From the NCBI RefSeq assembly GCF_900102015.1, contig NZ_FNAT01000011.1:1-64000 (forward strand): a DNA stretch of 64,000 bases. The letters are read 5' to 3'. This DNA is from Limimaricola pyoseonensis (GTDB taxonomy: Bacteria > Pseudomonadota > Alphaproteobacteria > Rhodobacterales > Rhodobacteraceae). Below, piece after piece: positions 8,440-15,782 of this stretch (position 1 is its first letter; every line of letters starts with the position of its first letter). The position numbers and the translations under genes are program-made. A model generated the notes under the pieces. That model did not search any database. It worked only from the letters and a program-made list of their open reading frames with translations, and was not told where the DNA came from.

Positions 8440-9660
8440 ATGACCGCCGCGGTCGCGGCCGGGCGCTGGCGCGCGCTGGCGCTGATCTGCGCGGGCGTGG
8501 TCTGCGCGATGACCAGCTGGTTCTCGGCCACGGCGATCCTGCCGGACCTCGTGCACGAGTGGGGCCTCGGCCCCGGCGCGCAGGCGTGGCTCACCAACGC
8601 GGTGCAGCTCGGCTTCGTGGCGGGCGCCGTGGCGGCGAGCCTCGTCAACCTGCCCGACATCGTGGCGCTGCCGCGGCTGATGGCGGTCTCGGCCGTCGTC
8701 GCGGCGCTGGCCAACGCGGTGCTGCTCATGGAGCCGGGGGCGGGCGCGGCGATCGCGGCGCGCGCCGTGACCGGCGCGGCGCTGGCAGGCGTCTACCCGC
8801 CCGCGATCAAGCTGATGGCGACGTGGTTCACGCGCGGGCGCGGGCTGGCACTCGGCTTCCTGATCGGGGCGCTGACGCTCGGCTCATCGGTGCCGCACCT
8901 GCTGCGCGCGCTGACCGAGGGGCTCGACTGGCGCGCCGTCGTGATCGGCACGACGGCGGCCACGGGCCTCGCGGCGGCGCTGTTCGGGCTGGGCCTCTCG
9001 GAGGGCCCGCACGGCTTCGGACGCGCCACCTTCGACCCGCGCCAGAGCCTCGCCGTGCTGCGCGACCGGGGCGTGATGCTCGCCAATCTCGGCTATTTCG
9101 GCCACATGTGGGAGCTTTACGCCATGTGGGCATGGTTCCTTGCCTTCGCCACGGCGGCGGAGGCGGAAATCATCCCGTTTCCAACGGGTTCGGCCTCGAT
9201 GCTCACCTTTCTCGTGGTGGCCTCGGGTGCGGTGGGTTGCGTGCTGGCGGGGGCGCTGTCGGACCGGATCGGGCGCTGCGCGACCACCGCGTGGATGATG
9301 GCGCTGTCGGGCGCCTCGGCGCTCTTGATCGGCTTCGCCTACGACGGGCCGGGCTGGCTTCTGGCGCTGGTGGCGCTGGTCTGGGGCATCACCGTGGTCG
9401 CCGACAGCGCGCAGTTCTCGGCCGCCGTGACCGAGCTTGCGAAGCCGCAGCTGGTGGGGACCTCGGTCACGCTGCAGCTCGGCATCGGCTTCGCGCTCAC
9501 CGTGGTGGCGATCCAGATCATGCCGCTGGTGGCGGAGGCGATGGGCGGCTGGCGCTGGGCCTTCCTCGTGCTGGTGCCGGGGCCGGTGATCGGCGCGGGG
9601 GCCATGCTTGTGCTGCGCCGCCTGCCGGAGGCGGCGCAGCTGGCGGGCGGGCGGCGCTAG
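8440..9660 (+). CDS. Major facilitator superfamily transporter
   Basis: A 406-residue polytopic membrane protein with about twelve hydrophobic segments. The MFS loop between helices 8 and 9 is visible as GALSDRIGRCATTAW, and the first half has TWFTRGRGLALGFLIGALTLG in the corresponding cytoplasmic loop region. The family resembles cyanate/nitrate-type or general drug-like MFS carriers, but the substrate cannot be deduced. The ATG at 8440 is the first that begins a proper membrane N-terminus (MTAAVAAGRWRALALIC). There is no strong ribosome site. The stop codon lies in the loop of a small hairpin shared with the convergent gene. Confidence 0.88.
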   Translation: MTAAVAAGRWRALALICAGVVCAMTSWFSATAILPDLVHEWGLGPGAQAWLTNAVQLGFVAGAVAASLVNLPDIVALPRLMAVSAVVAALANAVLLMEPGAGAAIAARAVTGAALAGVYPPAIKLMATWFTRGRGLALGFLIGALTLGSSVPHLLRALTEGLDWRAVVIGTTAATGLAAALFGLGLSEGPHGFGRATFDPRQSLAVLRDRGVMLANLGYFGHMWELYAMWAWFLAFATAAEAEIIPFPTGSASMLTFLVVASGAVGCVLAGALSDRIGRCATTAWMMALSGASALLIGFAYDGPGWLLALVALVWGITVVADSAQFSAAVTELAKPQLVGTSVTLQLGIGFALTVVAIQIMPLVAEAMGGWRWAFLVLVPGPVIGAGAMLVLRRLPEAAQLAGGRR

Positions 9661-9667
9661 GCCGCCC
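9649..9667. terminator. Small hairpin spanning the MFS stop codon
   Basis: GGGCGGC (9649-9655) and GCCGCCC (9661-9667) pair around a loop that contains the TAG stop of the MFS gene. Only 15 bases separate this gene from the convergent carboxynorspermidine gene, so this may be a shared terminator. There is no T-run. Confidence 0.35.
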
Positions 9668-9675
9668 AGGCCCGG

Positions 9676-10911
9676 TCAGTAGAGGCGCTCTTCGACGCCG
9701 TCCTTGCGGACCCAGGTGCCGAGGCCGATCTCGCTCAGCACCTTGAGGAAGGGCTTGGGGTCCATTTCCTCGACGTTGCGCATCTCGCGCGCGTCCCACT
9801 CGCCGGTGGCGATCAGCATCGCCGCGGCCACCGGCGGCACGCCGGCGGTGTAGGAGATGCCCTGGCTGCCCACTTCCTCGTAAGCTTCCTTGTGGTCGGC
9901 CACGTTGTAGACCAGCACCTCGACCTCTTCGCCGCCCTTGGTCCCCTTCACCAGGTCGCCGATGCAGGTCTTGCCGGTGTATTCCGGCGCGAGGCTCGAC
10001 GGGTCGGGCAGGCAGGCCTTCACCACCTTGAGCGGCACGACTTCCTGCCCCTCGGCCAGCTTGACCGGCTGCTCGGACAGCAGGCCGATGTTCTTCAGCA
10101 CGGTGAAGACGTTGATGTAGTGCTCGCCGAAGCCCATCCAGAAGCGCACGTCGGCATGGGGGTAGTTGGTCGCGAGCGAATGCACCTCGTCATGGCCCGA
10201 CATGTAGGCGCGCTGGGTGCCGACGACGGGCAGGTCCCAGTCGCGGCCCACCTCGAACATCTCGTTCGAGGTCCATTCGCCGTTCTGCCAGGCATAGACC
10301 GTACCGGTGAACTCGCGGAAGTTGATCTCCGGGTCGAAGTTCGTGGCGAAGTACTTGCCGTGGGAGCCGGCGTTGATGTCGACGATGTCGATCGACTTCA
10401 CCTCGTCCATGTACTCGTCGATGGCGAGGCGGGCATAGGCGTTGACCACGCCCGGGTCGAAGCCGGCGCCGAGGATCGCGGTCACGCCCTTTTCGGCGCA
10501 GCGTTCCTTCCGCTTCCACTCGTAGTTGCCGTACCAGGGCGGGGTTTCGCAGATCTTGTCGGGCTCTTCATGGATCGCGGTGTCGATATAGGCGACGCCG
10601 GTCTCGATGCAGGCTTCGAGCACGTGCATGTTCACGAAGGCCGAGGCGACGTTGATGACGATCTGCGCGCCGGTCTTGTCGATCAGCGCGGCCACGGCCG
10701 CGCTGTCGGTCGCGTCCACCGCGTGGGCTTCGAGGGCGCCGTCGGTCTTGTGGGCCCCCTTTTCACGGACGCTGGCGAGGATCGCCTCGCATTTCGCCTT
10801 CGTGCGCGAGGCGATGTGGATGTCTCCGAGCAGGTCGGCGTTCTGGGCGCATTTGTGCGCCACGACCTGGGCGACGCCACCGGCGCCGATGATGAGGACG
10901 TTCTTCTTCAA
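9676..10911 (-). CDS. Carboxynorspermidine synthase/dehydrogenase (saccharopine dehydrogenase family)
   Basis: A 411-residue saccharopine dehydrogenase-fold enzyme. The dinucleotide-binding loop is VLIIGAGGVAQVVAH (residues 5-19). ILGAGFDPGVVNAYARLA and DINAGSHGKY are patterns of the carboxynorspermidine/carboxyspermidine dehydrogenase branch rather than lysine metabolism. It condenses aspartate beta-semialdehyde with a diamine and reduces the imine with NADPH. The likely start is TTG at 10911, placed nine or ten bases after AAGGAGG; no ATG fits. It lies 34 bases downstream of nspC in the same operon, which fixes the pathway. Confidence 0.9.
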   Translation of the reverse strand: MKKNVLIIGAGGVAQVVAHKCAQNADLLGDIHIASRTKAKCEAILASVREKGAHKTDGALEAHAVDATDSAAVAALIDKTGAQIVINVASAFVNMHVLEACIETGVAYIDTAIHEEPDKICETPPWYGNYEWKRKERCAEKGVTAILGAGFDPGVVNAYARLAIDEYMDEVKSIDIVDINAGSHGKYFATNFDPEINFREFTGTVYAWQNGEWTSNEMFEVGRDWDLPVVGTQRAYMSGHDEVHSLATNYPHADVRFWMGFGEHYINVFTVLKNIGLLSEQPVKLAEGQEVVPLKVVKACLPDPSSLAPEYTGKTCIGDLVKGTKGGEEVEVLVYNVADHKEAYEEVGSQGISYTAGVPPVAAAMLIATGEWDAREMRNVEEMDPKPFLKVLSEIGLGTWVRKDGVEERLY

Positions 10912-10945
10912 GACCCTCGAGCCTCCTTTCGTGTTGCGCCGCACC

Positions 10946-12043
10946 TCAGGACAGGGCGGCTTCGAAGTCACCATAGCCGAACTCGCGCACGGTGTTGACC
11001 GTGCCGTCGAGCTCGCGCACCGCGATGGCGGGCATGCGCACGCCGTTGAACCAGTTCTTCTTGACCATCGTGTAACCCGCGGCGTCGCGGATCGAGACGC
11101 GGTCGCCGGGCTTCAGCGGCGCCTCAAACCGGAACTCGCCGAAGATGTCGCCCGCGAGGCAGGAGTTGCCGCAGACCATCCACTCGTGATCGCCGGTGTC
11201 GGGGTGCACCTTGGCGCTCTCGCGGTAGATCAGCAGGTCGAGCATGTGCGCCTCGATCGAGCTGTCGACGATGGCGAGGTTCTTGCCGTTGTCGAGCGTG
11301 TCGAGCACCGTCAGCTCCAGCGTGGTGGAGTTGGTGATCGCCGCCTCGCCGGGCTCGAGATAGACCTGCACGCCGTAGTCGTCGGCAAAGCGCTTGAGCC
11401 GCTCGGCCAGCTTCTCAAGCGGGTAGCCCTCGCCGGTGAAGTGGATGCCGCCGCCGAGGCTGATCCATTCCATGCGCTTGATCAGGTGGCCGAAGCGGTC
11501 CTCGATATGGCCGAGCATCGCGTCGAAGCGGTCGAAATCCGCGTTCTCGCAGTTGTTGTGGAACATGAAGCCCGAGACCCGGTCGGTGACGCGGGCGATG
11601 GCCTCGGGGTCGTGCTCGCCCAGCCGCGAGAAGGGGCGGGCCGGGTCGGCGATGTCGAAGCTCGAGGAGCTGATGCCGGGGTTCACGCGCAGGCCGCGGA
11701 CATGGTCCTTCGCCGCCTCTCCGAACCGCTCGAGCTGGCCGATCGTGTTGAAGATGATCTTGTCGGAGTTGGCGAGCACCTCCGCCATGTCCGCCTCGTC
11801 CCAGGCCACCGAATAGGCGTGGGTCTCGCCCGGAAAGCGGCTGTGGCCGAGCTTGACTTCGAAGGGCGAGGACGAGGTCGTGCCGTCCATGTACTGGCTC
11901 ATCAGGTCGAACACCGACCACGAGGCGAAGCATTTCAGCGCCAGAAGCGACTTGGCGCCCGAAAGCTCGCGCAGCCGGGCGATCTTCTCGAGGTTGGGCA
12001 GGAGCGCCTGCTTGTCGATCAGGTAGTAGGGCGTGCGCGGCAT
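10946..12043 (-). CDS. nspC: Carboxynorspermidine decarboxylase
   Basis: A 365-residue PLP-dependent decarboxylase of the alanine racemase/ornithine decarboxylase fold. The PLP lysine is K37 in LLALKCFA, the phosphate-binding glycine stretch is SLGGGIHFTGEG, and the active-site cysteine lies in GNSCLAGDIFGEF. The LALKCFA and NNCENADF patterns are typical of NspC. It removes the carboxyl group from carboxynorspermidine or carboxyspermidine. It is the first gene of a two-gene operon with the dehydrogenase, forming the alternative spermidine route. Confidence 0.95.
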   Translation of the reverse strand: MPRTPYYLIDKQALLPNLEKIARLRELSGAKSLLALKCFASWSVFDLMSQYMDGTTSSSPFEVKLGHSRFPGETHAYSVAWDEADMAEVLANSDKIIFNTIGQLERFGEAAKDHVRGLRVNPGISSSSFDIADPARPFSRLGEHDPEAIARVTDRVSGFMFHNNCENADFDRFDAMLGHIEDRFGHLIKRMEWISLGGGIHFTGEGYPLEKLAERLKRFADDYGVQVYLEPGEAAITNSTTLELTVLDTLDNGKNLAIVDSSIEAHMLDLLIYRESAKVHPDTGDHEWMVCGNSCLAGDIFGEFRFEAPLKPGDRVSIRDAAGYTMVKKNWFNGVRMPAIAVRELDGTVNTVREFGYGDFEAALS

Positions 12044-12110
12044 GGCGGGGCTCCGTGGCGGCGGTGAAACCTTCGTGAAGCCCGCGATATAGTGACCCCG
12101 CGCGCGAGGC

Positions 12111-12554
12111 TCAACAGCCTCCCTGCGCCGCGTCGCGAAGCCGCATCCAGCGCTGCAGCGCGCTTTCCTCGGCCTGCGCGGCCTCCTGCGCGGCGCGCGC
12201 CTCGGCGTGGCGCGCCTCCAGGCGCTGGGCCAGCTTGGCGTGGGTCTTCATCTCGCGGAAGCGGTCGCGCATCTCGTCCTCGAGCGCGCGGGCCTCCGGC
12301 TCCAGCGCGGCGCGGGCCTGGTCGAGCCGGCCGATCTCGGCCCGGGCGCTGCGGATGTAGTCCCCGACATAGGGCGCGGATTCGATCGAGACGATATGGC
12401 CGTCGCGCTCGAGCGCCGCGCCGGTCTCGCGGCTTTTCGCCTGCAGCTCGTCCATGCGGGCGTGCAGGCTCTGCAGCTCGGTCACGCGCGCCTCGACCTC
12501 GAGCCGGCCGAGCCGCTCCAGAAGCGCCAGCGCCCGGACCCGGCGGTCAGCCAT
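12111..12554 (-). CDS. FliJ-like coiled-coil flagellar protein
   Basis: A 147-residue charged, alanine- and leucine-rich protein that is almost entirely predicted helix and coiled coil (for example LSLHARMDELQAK-type heptads and ARALEDEMRDRFREMKTHAK). Start MADRRVRALALLERLG. It is the last gene of the motA transcript and overlaps the preceding small gene by eight bases. The size, coiled-coil character and flagellar context fit FliJ, the export chaperone escort of the FliI ATPase, and no other fliJ is seen in the island. Sequence identity to FliJ is weak, so this stays a suggestion. Confidence 0.55.
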   Translation of the reverse strand: MADRRVRALALLERLGRLEVEARVTELQSLHARMDELQAKSRETGAALERDGHIVSIESAPYVGDYIRSARAEIGRLDQARAALEPEARALEDEMRDRFREMKTHAKLAQRLEARHAEARAAQEAAQAEESALQRWMRLRDAAQGGC

Positions 12555-12786
12555 CCTTGCCCTCGATCGCGACCAGCGCGGCACGTACCCGTTCGAGGAT
12601 CTCGGGTGGAAAGCCGTGCATCGCGGGGGGCGGCAGCACGGGGTAGGGGGCGAGCGGGTCGATCTCGGCCTCCGCCTCGGCCTTGTCGCCCTTGTCGGCC
12701 TTGCCCTTGTCCTTCTCCGGCGCCTCGCCGGCGGCCAGGGTCAGGCCGGGCCAGAGCGCCAGCAGGACGATCAGCGCGCGCCTCAT
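12547..12786 (-). CDS. Small exported protein of unknown function in the motA operon
   Basis: A 79-residue protein with an N-terminal signal peptide (MRRALIVLLALWPGLTLAAG), then a Lys/Asp/Glu-rich linker (repeated KGDK-like units) and a short C-terminal domain with PPPAMHGFPPEILERVR. The ATG overlaps the motA stop (ATGA), so translation is coupled to the stator gene. No family was recognised. Export and coupling to motA suggest a periplasmic role around the motor, which is inference only. Confidence 0.7.
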   Translation of the reverse strand: MRRALIVLLALWPGLTLAAGEAPEKDKGKADKGDKAEAEAEIDPLAPYPVLPPPAMHGFPPEILERVRAALVAIEGKDG

Positions 12787-13649
12787 GCCGCGGGCAGCTC
12801 CTTCTGTGCGGCCTCGACCTTGTAGAAGTCGGGCTGCTTGTTGGTCGGGATGTTGCCGCGGCCGATCTCGACGCAGATGTTCGGCGGGTGGTTGGCCACC
12901 ATGGCGACGAAGATGTCGCGGATGATCGCGTAGAAGGCGCCGTCCTCCTCCTCGATCTGCTTCAGCCGGCCCGAGACCGGGGCGACCATGCAATAGGCGA
13001 GGAACACGCCGAGGAAGGTGCCGACCAGCGCGCCGCCGATCATCTTGCCCAGCACCGCCGGCGGTTGGTCGATCGAGGACATGGTCTTGATCACGCCCAG
13101 AACGGCCGCGACGATGCCGATCGCCGGCAGGCCGTCGGCCATGGCCTGGATCGCGCCCACCGCGCCCAGCGACTCCTTGTGGTGCTTCTTGATCTTGCGG
13201 TTGATCACCTCCTCGGTCTGGTGGTGATCGTCGAACTGCATCGCCAGCATGCGGAAGCTGTCGGTGATCAGCTCGGTGGCGAAGTGGTCCTTCAGGATCT
13301 CGGGGTAGCGCTGGAAGATCGAGCTTTCGGCGGGCTTCTCGATGTGCTCGTCGAGCGCGAGGATGCCCTTCATCTTGTAGAGCCGGGTCAGCTCGTACAT
13401 CAGGTTGAGCAGCGCCTCATAGTGCTGGCTCTTCCATTTCGGGCCCTTCATCACCTTCAGGACACCGGCGCCGGACTGCTTCACCACCGTCATCGAGTTG
13501 GCGATCACGAAGGCGCCGAGCGAGGCACCGCCGATCATCATCCCCTCGAAGGGCAGGGCGTGCATCACGATGTCCATGTTGCCGCCCGATAGCATGAAGC
13601 CGCCGAACACCAGACCGAACACCATCAGAAGACCAATGATCAGTGTCAT
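12783..13649 (-). CDS. motA: Flagellar stator protein MotA
   Basis: A 288-residue inner-membrane stator subunit with the four expected membrane segments. The first helix is TLIIGLLMVFGLVFGGFML. The large cytoplasmic loop contains HHQTEEVINRKIKKHHKE, and the third helix has the conserved proline in MADGLPAIGIVAAVLGV, followed by FLGVFLAYCMVAP. With MotB it forms the proton channel that turns the rotor. The start at 13649 is preferred because GGAG lies seven bases upstream; a GTG at 13676 is also in frame. motB is not adjacent but about 2 kb away on the other strand. Confidence 0.97.
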   Translation of the reverse strand: MTLIIGLLMVFGLVFGGFMLSGGNMDIVMHALPFEGMMIGGASLGAFVIANSMTVVKQSGAGVLKVMKGPKWKSQHYEALLNLMYELTRLYKMKGILALDEHIEKPAESSIFQRYPEILKDHFATELITDSFRMLAMQFDDHHQTEEVINRKIKKHHKESLGAVGAIQAMADGLPAIGIVAAVLGVIKTMSSIDQPPAVLGKMIGGALVGTFLGVFLAYCMVAPVSGRLKQIEEEDGAFYAIIRDIFVAMVANHPPNICVEIGRGNIPTNKQPDFYKVEAAQKELPAA

Positions 13650-13719
13650 CGCCCACTCCACCGCTTTGGCTCGCACGACACGATCGCCATGCGCTATGGG
13701 GAAATTGGGATAAGGATAA

Positions 13720-13748
13720 TTGACACCGTTTCAAGCATAAACAAGGAT
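13720..13748 (+). promoter_or_regulatory. Candidate promoter (TTGACA, 17 bases, AAGGAT) for the 13780 gene
   Basis: TTGACA at 13720-13725 is followed by exactly 17 bases and AAGGAT at 13743-13748, in the sequence ACAAGGATAGTT. A second AAGGATAAT lies 31 bases upstream at 13712. The same pair with the same spacing occurs at 15107 and 23777, each before a flagellar-island gene. Confidence 0.5.
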
Positions 13749-13779
13749 AGTTCCCAAGATTGCACGATCGGTGTATGAA

Positions 13780-14841
13780 ATGAGCAGCGTCGAGACCCTC
13801 GCCTACTTTCTCGAAGAAGACAGTCTGCGCGGCGTGATGCGCGACTGGCCCGAGGGCATGCAGCTTCTGGTCTGTCTCGACGAGACCGGGCGCTGCGACC
13901 TGATCGTGCATCACGGCGAGGAATCCGCGCGCGTGCTCGAGACGCTGCGCCTCGGGCTCGGTCTCGCGCCAGACGAGCTCGCGGTCGTGCCTGAGGTCGA
14001 GGGCTATGCCACGCGCCGCACCCGTTTCTCGCAGGAACAGCAGCTCCTGGCGCTCGCCGCCGCGACCGAGGGGCTGGGCGAAAGCGCGCAGGACTACGCG
14101 ATCAACTACCGCTTCGCCCGCGAGGAGGGGCTCGACCCCGAGCTGGTGGTCGGCAAGCGGGCGCTGCGCCGCGCCTCCGACGAGGCCGAGGCCGCGGCGC
14201 TGCCGCGCGTCGCCGAACGCCCCGGCAGCCGCCGCAGCCTGCCGGCCGAGCCGCGCCAGTTTCCCGAGGGCTACGCCCCGGCCAGCGACCCGGAGCGGCG
14301 CGACGGCCGGATCGTCGAGGGGCGCATCCACGGGCAGGGTGGCCGGGTCCGGGTCGAGATCGCGCCCGGCGCACCCGGTGCCGATAAGCCGGTGACGGTC
14401 GATCAGGTCGGGCTGAGCGAGGATCTCGGCCGCTTCGCGCTGCCGCGCGAGACGCTGGAGCATTGGCGGCCGGGGCGGTCGCTGCAGATCGACATCCCGC
14501 AGGACCGGTTCCCCGAGGCGCTGGCGGAGATGTTCCGCCACGAGGCGCATGCCGCCCAGATCACGGTCACGCCGCGCGCGGTCTTCGTGCGGCCGCTCGG
14601 CCCCGTGCCGCCCGAGGCGGCCGAGCCGGACGAGGCGCCGATGGTCGAGGTGGCCGAGGGCTGGGCGCCCGGTCGGGCGATGCGCGCGGCGCTGATCGCG
14701 GTTGGCGTGGTGCTGGTCAGCGGCTCACTCGCCGCCGCCTGGAACCCCTTCGCCACGCCCGAGGAGCACGCCGTCACCGCCGCCCCGCCGCAGCAGGGGC
14801 TGGCGGCGCTGGCCGCCGGCGCGGCGGAGGCGCGTCCATGA
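13780..14841 (+). CDS. Flagellar-island protein of unknown function with one C-terminal membrane segment
   Basis: A 353-residue protein that matches no family I can name. The N-terminal 110 residues look like a compact soluble domain (METLAYFLEED-type start, LLVCLDETGRCDLIVHHGEE). A charged linker follows, then a second beta-rich part (about 165-270), and one hydrophobic helix near residues 302-322 (ALIAVGVVLVSGSLAAAW) close to the C-terminus. The start at 13780 lacks a clear ribosome site; GTG 13771 is an alternative. The stop overlaps the ATG of the first MucR-type gene, so the two are coupled. Position opposite motA suggests a motor or regulatory role. Confidence 0.8.
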   Translation: MSSVETLAYFLEEDSLRGVMRDWPEGMQLLVCLDETGRCDLIVHHGEESARVLETLRLGLGLAPDELAVVPEVEGYATRRTRFSQEQQLLALAAATEGLGESAQDYAINYRFAREEGLDPELVVGKRALRRASDEAEAAALPRVAERPGSRRSLPAEPRQFPEGYAPASDPERRDGRIVEGRIHGQGGRVRVEIAPGAPGADKPVTVDQVGLSEDLGRFALPRETLEHWRPGRSLQIDIPQDRFPEALAEMFRHEAHAAQITVTPRAVFVRPLGPVPPEAAEPDEAPMVEVAEGWAPGRAMRAALIAVGVVLVSGSLAAAWNPFATPEEHAVTAAPPQQGLAALAAGAAEARP

Positions 14842-15092
14842 GTGGCACAGGTGCCGGCGACGGTTCCGGCCGGGGGCTGCGGCCGCGGCCGGCGGTGCCG
14901 GTCGAGACCAGCGTGACGCCCGACTACATCATCTGCCTCGAGACCGGCCGGAAGCTGGTGCTGCTGCGCCGCCACCTGCGCGAGCGGCTGAACCTGACGC
15001 CCGAGGAATATCGCCGCAAATGGGGGCTTCCGCCGGAATATCCGATGGCCGCGCCCAATTATGCGCGAAAACGTGCCCAAATTTATCCATGA
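14838..15092 (+). CDS. MucR/Ros-family transcriptional regulator with degenerate zinc finger
   Basis: An 84-residue protein. The core, from PDYIICLETG through RRHLRERLNLTPEEYRRKWG to PPEYPMAAPNYARKR, is the MucR/Ros DNA-binding fold. Of the four zinc ligands expected by alignment with its neighbour, only Cys33 and His46 remain; the second Cys position is Thr36 and the second His is Leu51. Some MucR proteins lack zinc, so it may still bind AT-rich DNA. It overlaps the upstream unknown gene and is followed 136 bases later by a second MucR gene with an intact finger. It probably controls flagellar or surface genes. Confidence 0.88.
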   Translation: MSGTGAGDGSGRGLRPRPAVPVETSVTPDYIICLETGRKLVLLRRHLRERLNLTPEEYRRKWGLPPEYPMAAPNYARKRAQIYP

Positions 15093-15106
15093 TTGGGAAA
15101 GACTAG

Positions 15107-15146
15107 TTGAGAATTCCCCGGCTACGTGCAAGGATAAGTCGTAGCC
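15107..15146 (+). promoter_or_regulatory. Candidate promoter with inverted repeat around the -10, before the second mucR
   Basis: TTGAGA (15107-15112), 17 bases, then AAGGAT (15130-15135) repeat the promoter signature seen at 13720 and 23777. The AAGGATA lies in the loop of a 7-bp perfect inverted repeat, GGCTACG (15120-15126) with CGTAGCC (15140-15146). A second dyad, GTCGAA/TTCGAC, follows at 15148-15162. This layout fits a repressor-controlled promoter. Confidence 0.5.
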
Positions 15147-15228
15147 CGTCGAAGAATTCGACGCCGTGCCGCCCGGGGCCAGATCTGCCCCCGGTTGCGC
15201 ATGAGGTCCCCGCACCAGAGGGCAGAAC

Positions 15229-15693
15229 ATGACCAAATCGAATTCGAAAACCGACCTTCTCAGTACCATCGTCGCCTCCTATGCCGCCCGCCCCGACGTC
15301 GATTCCGACGACATCGTCGCGCTGGTCGCCAAGCTCAGCCGGGAGCTGGGCCTCGAGGTGGAGACCGAAACCCAACCCGCCGCGACGCCGGCCGCCACTG
15401 CGCCCGCCCCGGGCGGGCTGACGCCGGCGCTGCCGCTCGACAAGGCGGTCACCGAGGAAAAGGTGTACTGCCTGTGCTGCGGCAAGGGCTTCAAGATGCT
15501 CAAGCGGCACCTGGGCGCCGAGCACGGCCTGACCGAGGCCGAGTACCGCACCGCCTTCGGCCTGCCCGAGGACATGCCGCTGGTCGCGCCGAGCTATTCG
15601 CGCCGCAAGGCGAGCTACGCCAAGGAGGTCGGCTTCGGCAAATACGCCCGGACCGGCGGCGGCGTGCCCGGCAAGGGCGAGCGCGTCTCCTGA
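15229..15693 (+). CDS. MucR/Ros-family transcriptional regulator with intact C2H2 zinc finger
   Basis: A 154-residue regulator. Residues 1-50 are the acidic N-terminal part typical of MucR (DSDDIVALVAKLSREL). The zinc finger is intact: Cys81 and Cys84 (CLCCGKGF), nine residues, His94, four residues, His99. YRTAFGLPEDMPLVAPSYSRRK completes the Ros fold. Ros/MucR proteins silence or activate exopolysaccharide, motility and cell-cycle genes in Alphaproteobacteria. It has its own promoter candidate and a terminator directly after it, so it is a single-gene unit between its degenerate paralogue and motB. Confidence 0.93.
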   Translation: MTKSNSKTDLLSTIVASYAARPDVDSDDIVALVAKLSRELGLEVETETQPAATPAATAPAPGGLTPALPLDKAVTEEKVYCLCCGKGFKMLKRHLGAEHGLTEAEYRTAFGLPEDMPLVAPSYSRRKASYAKEVGFGKYARTGGGVPGKGERVS

Positions 15694-15701
15694 TCGGGGC
15701 G

Positions 15702-15725
15702 GGCCGCGCCCGGCGCGGCCGTTTT
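15702..15725 (+). terminator. Intrinsic terminator after the second mucR
   Basis: GGCCGCGC and GCGCGGCC (15702-15709, 15713-15720) form a perfect stem with a three-base loop, followed by GTTTT. It separates the regulator gene from motB. Confidence 0.7.
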
Positions 15726-15782
15726 GGCAATGACGCAAGGCCGGGCGCGAACCCGGCCCGCACGAGGCTGGGATAGGCAGGC

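Noticed and set aside
13700-13760. Sigma-28 flagellar promoter in the motA divergent region
   Set aside because: GATA-containing -10-like elements exist, but the TAAA element at 15-base spacing is missing.
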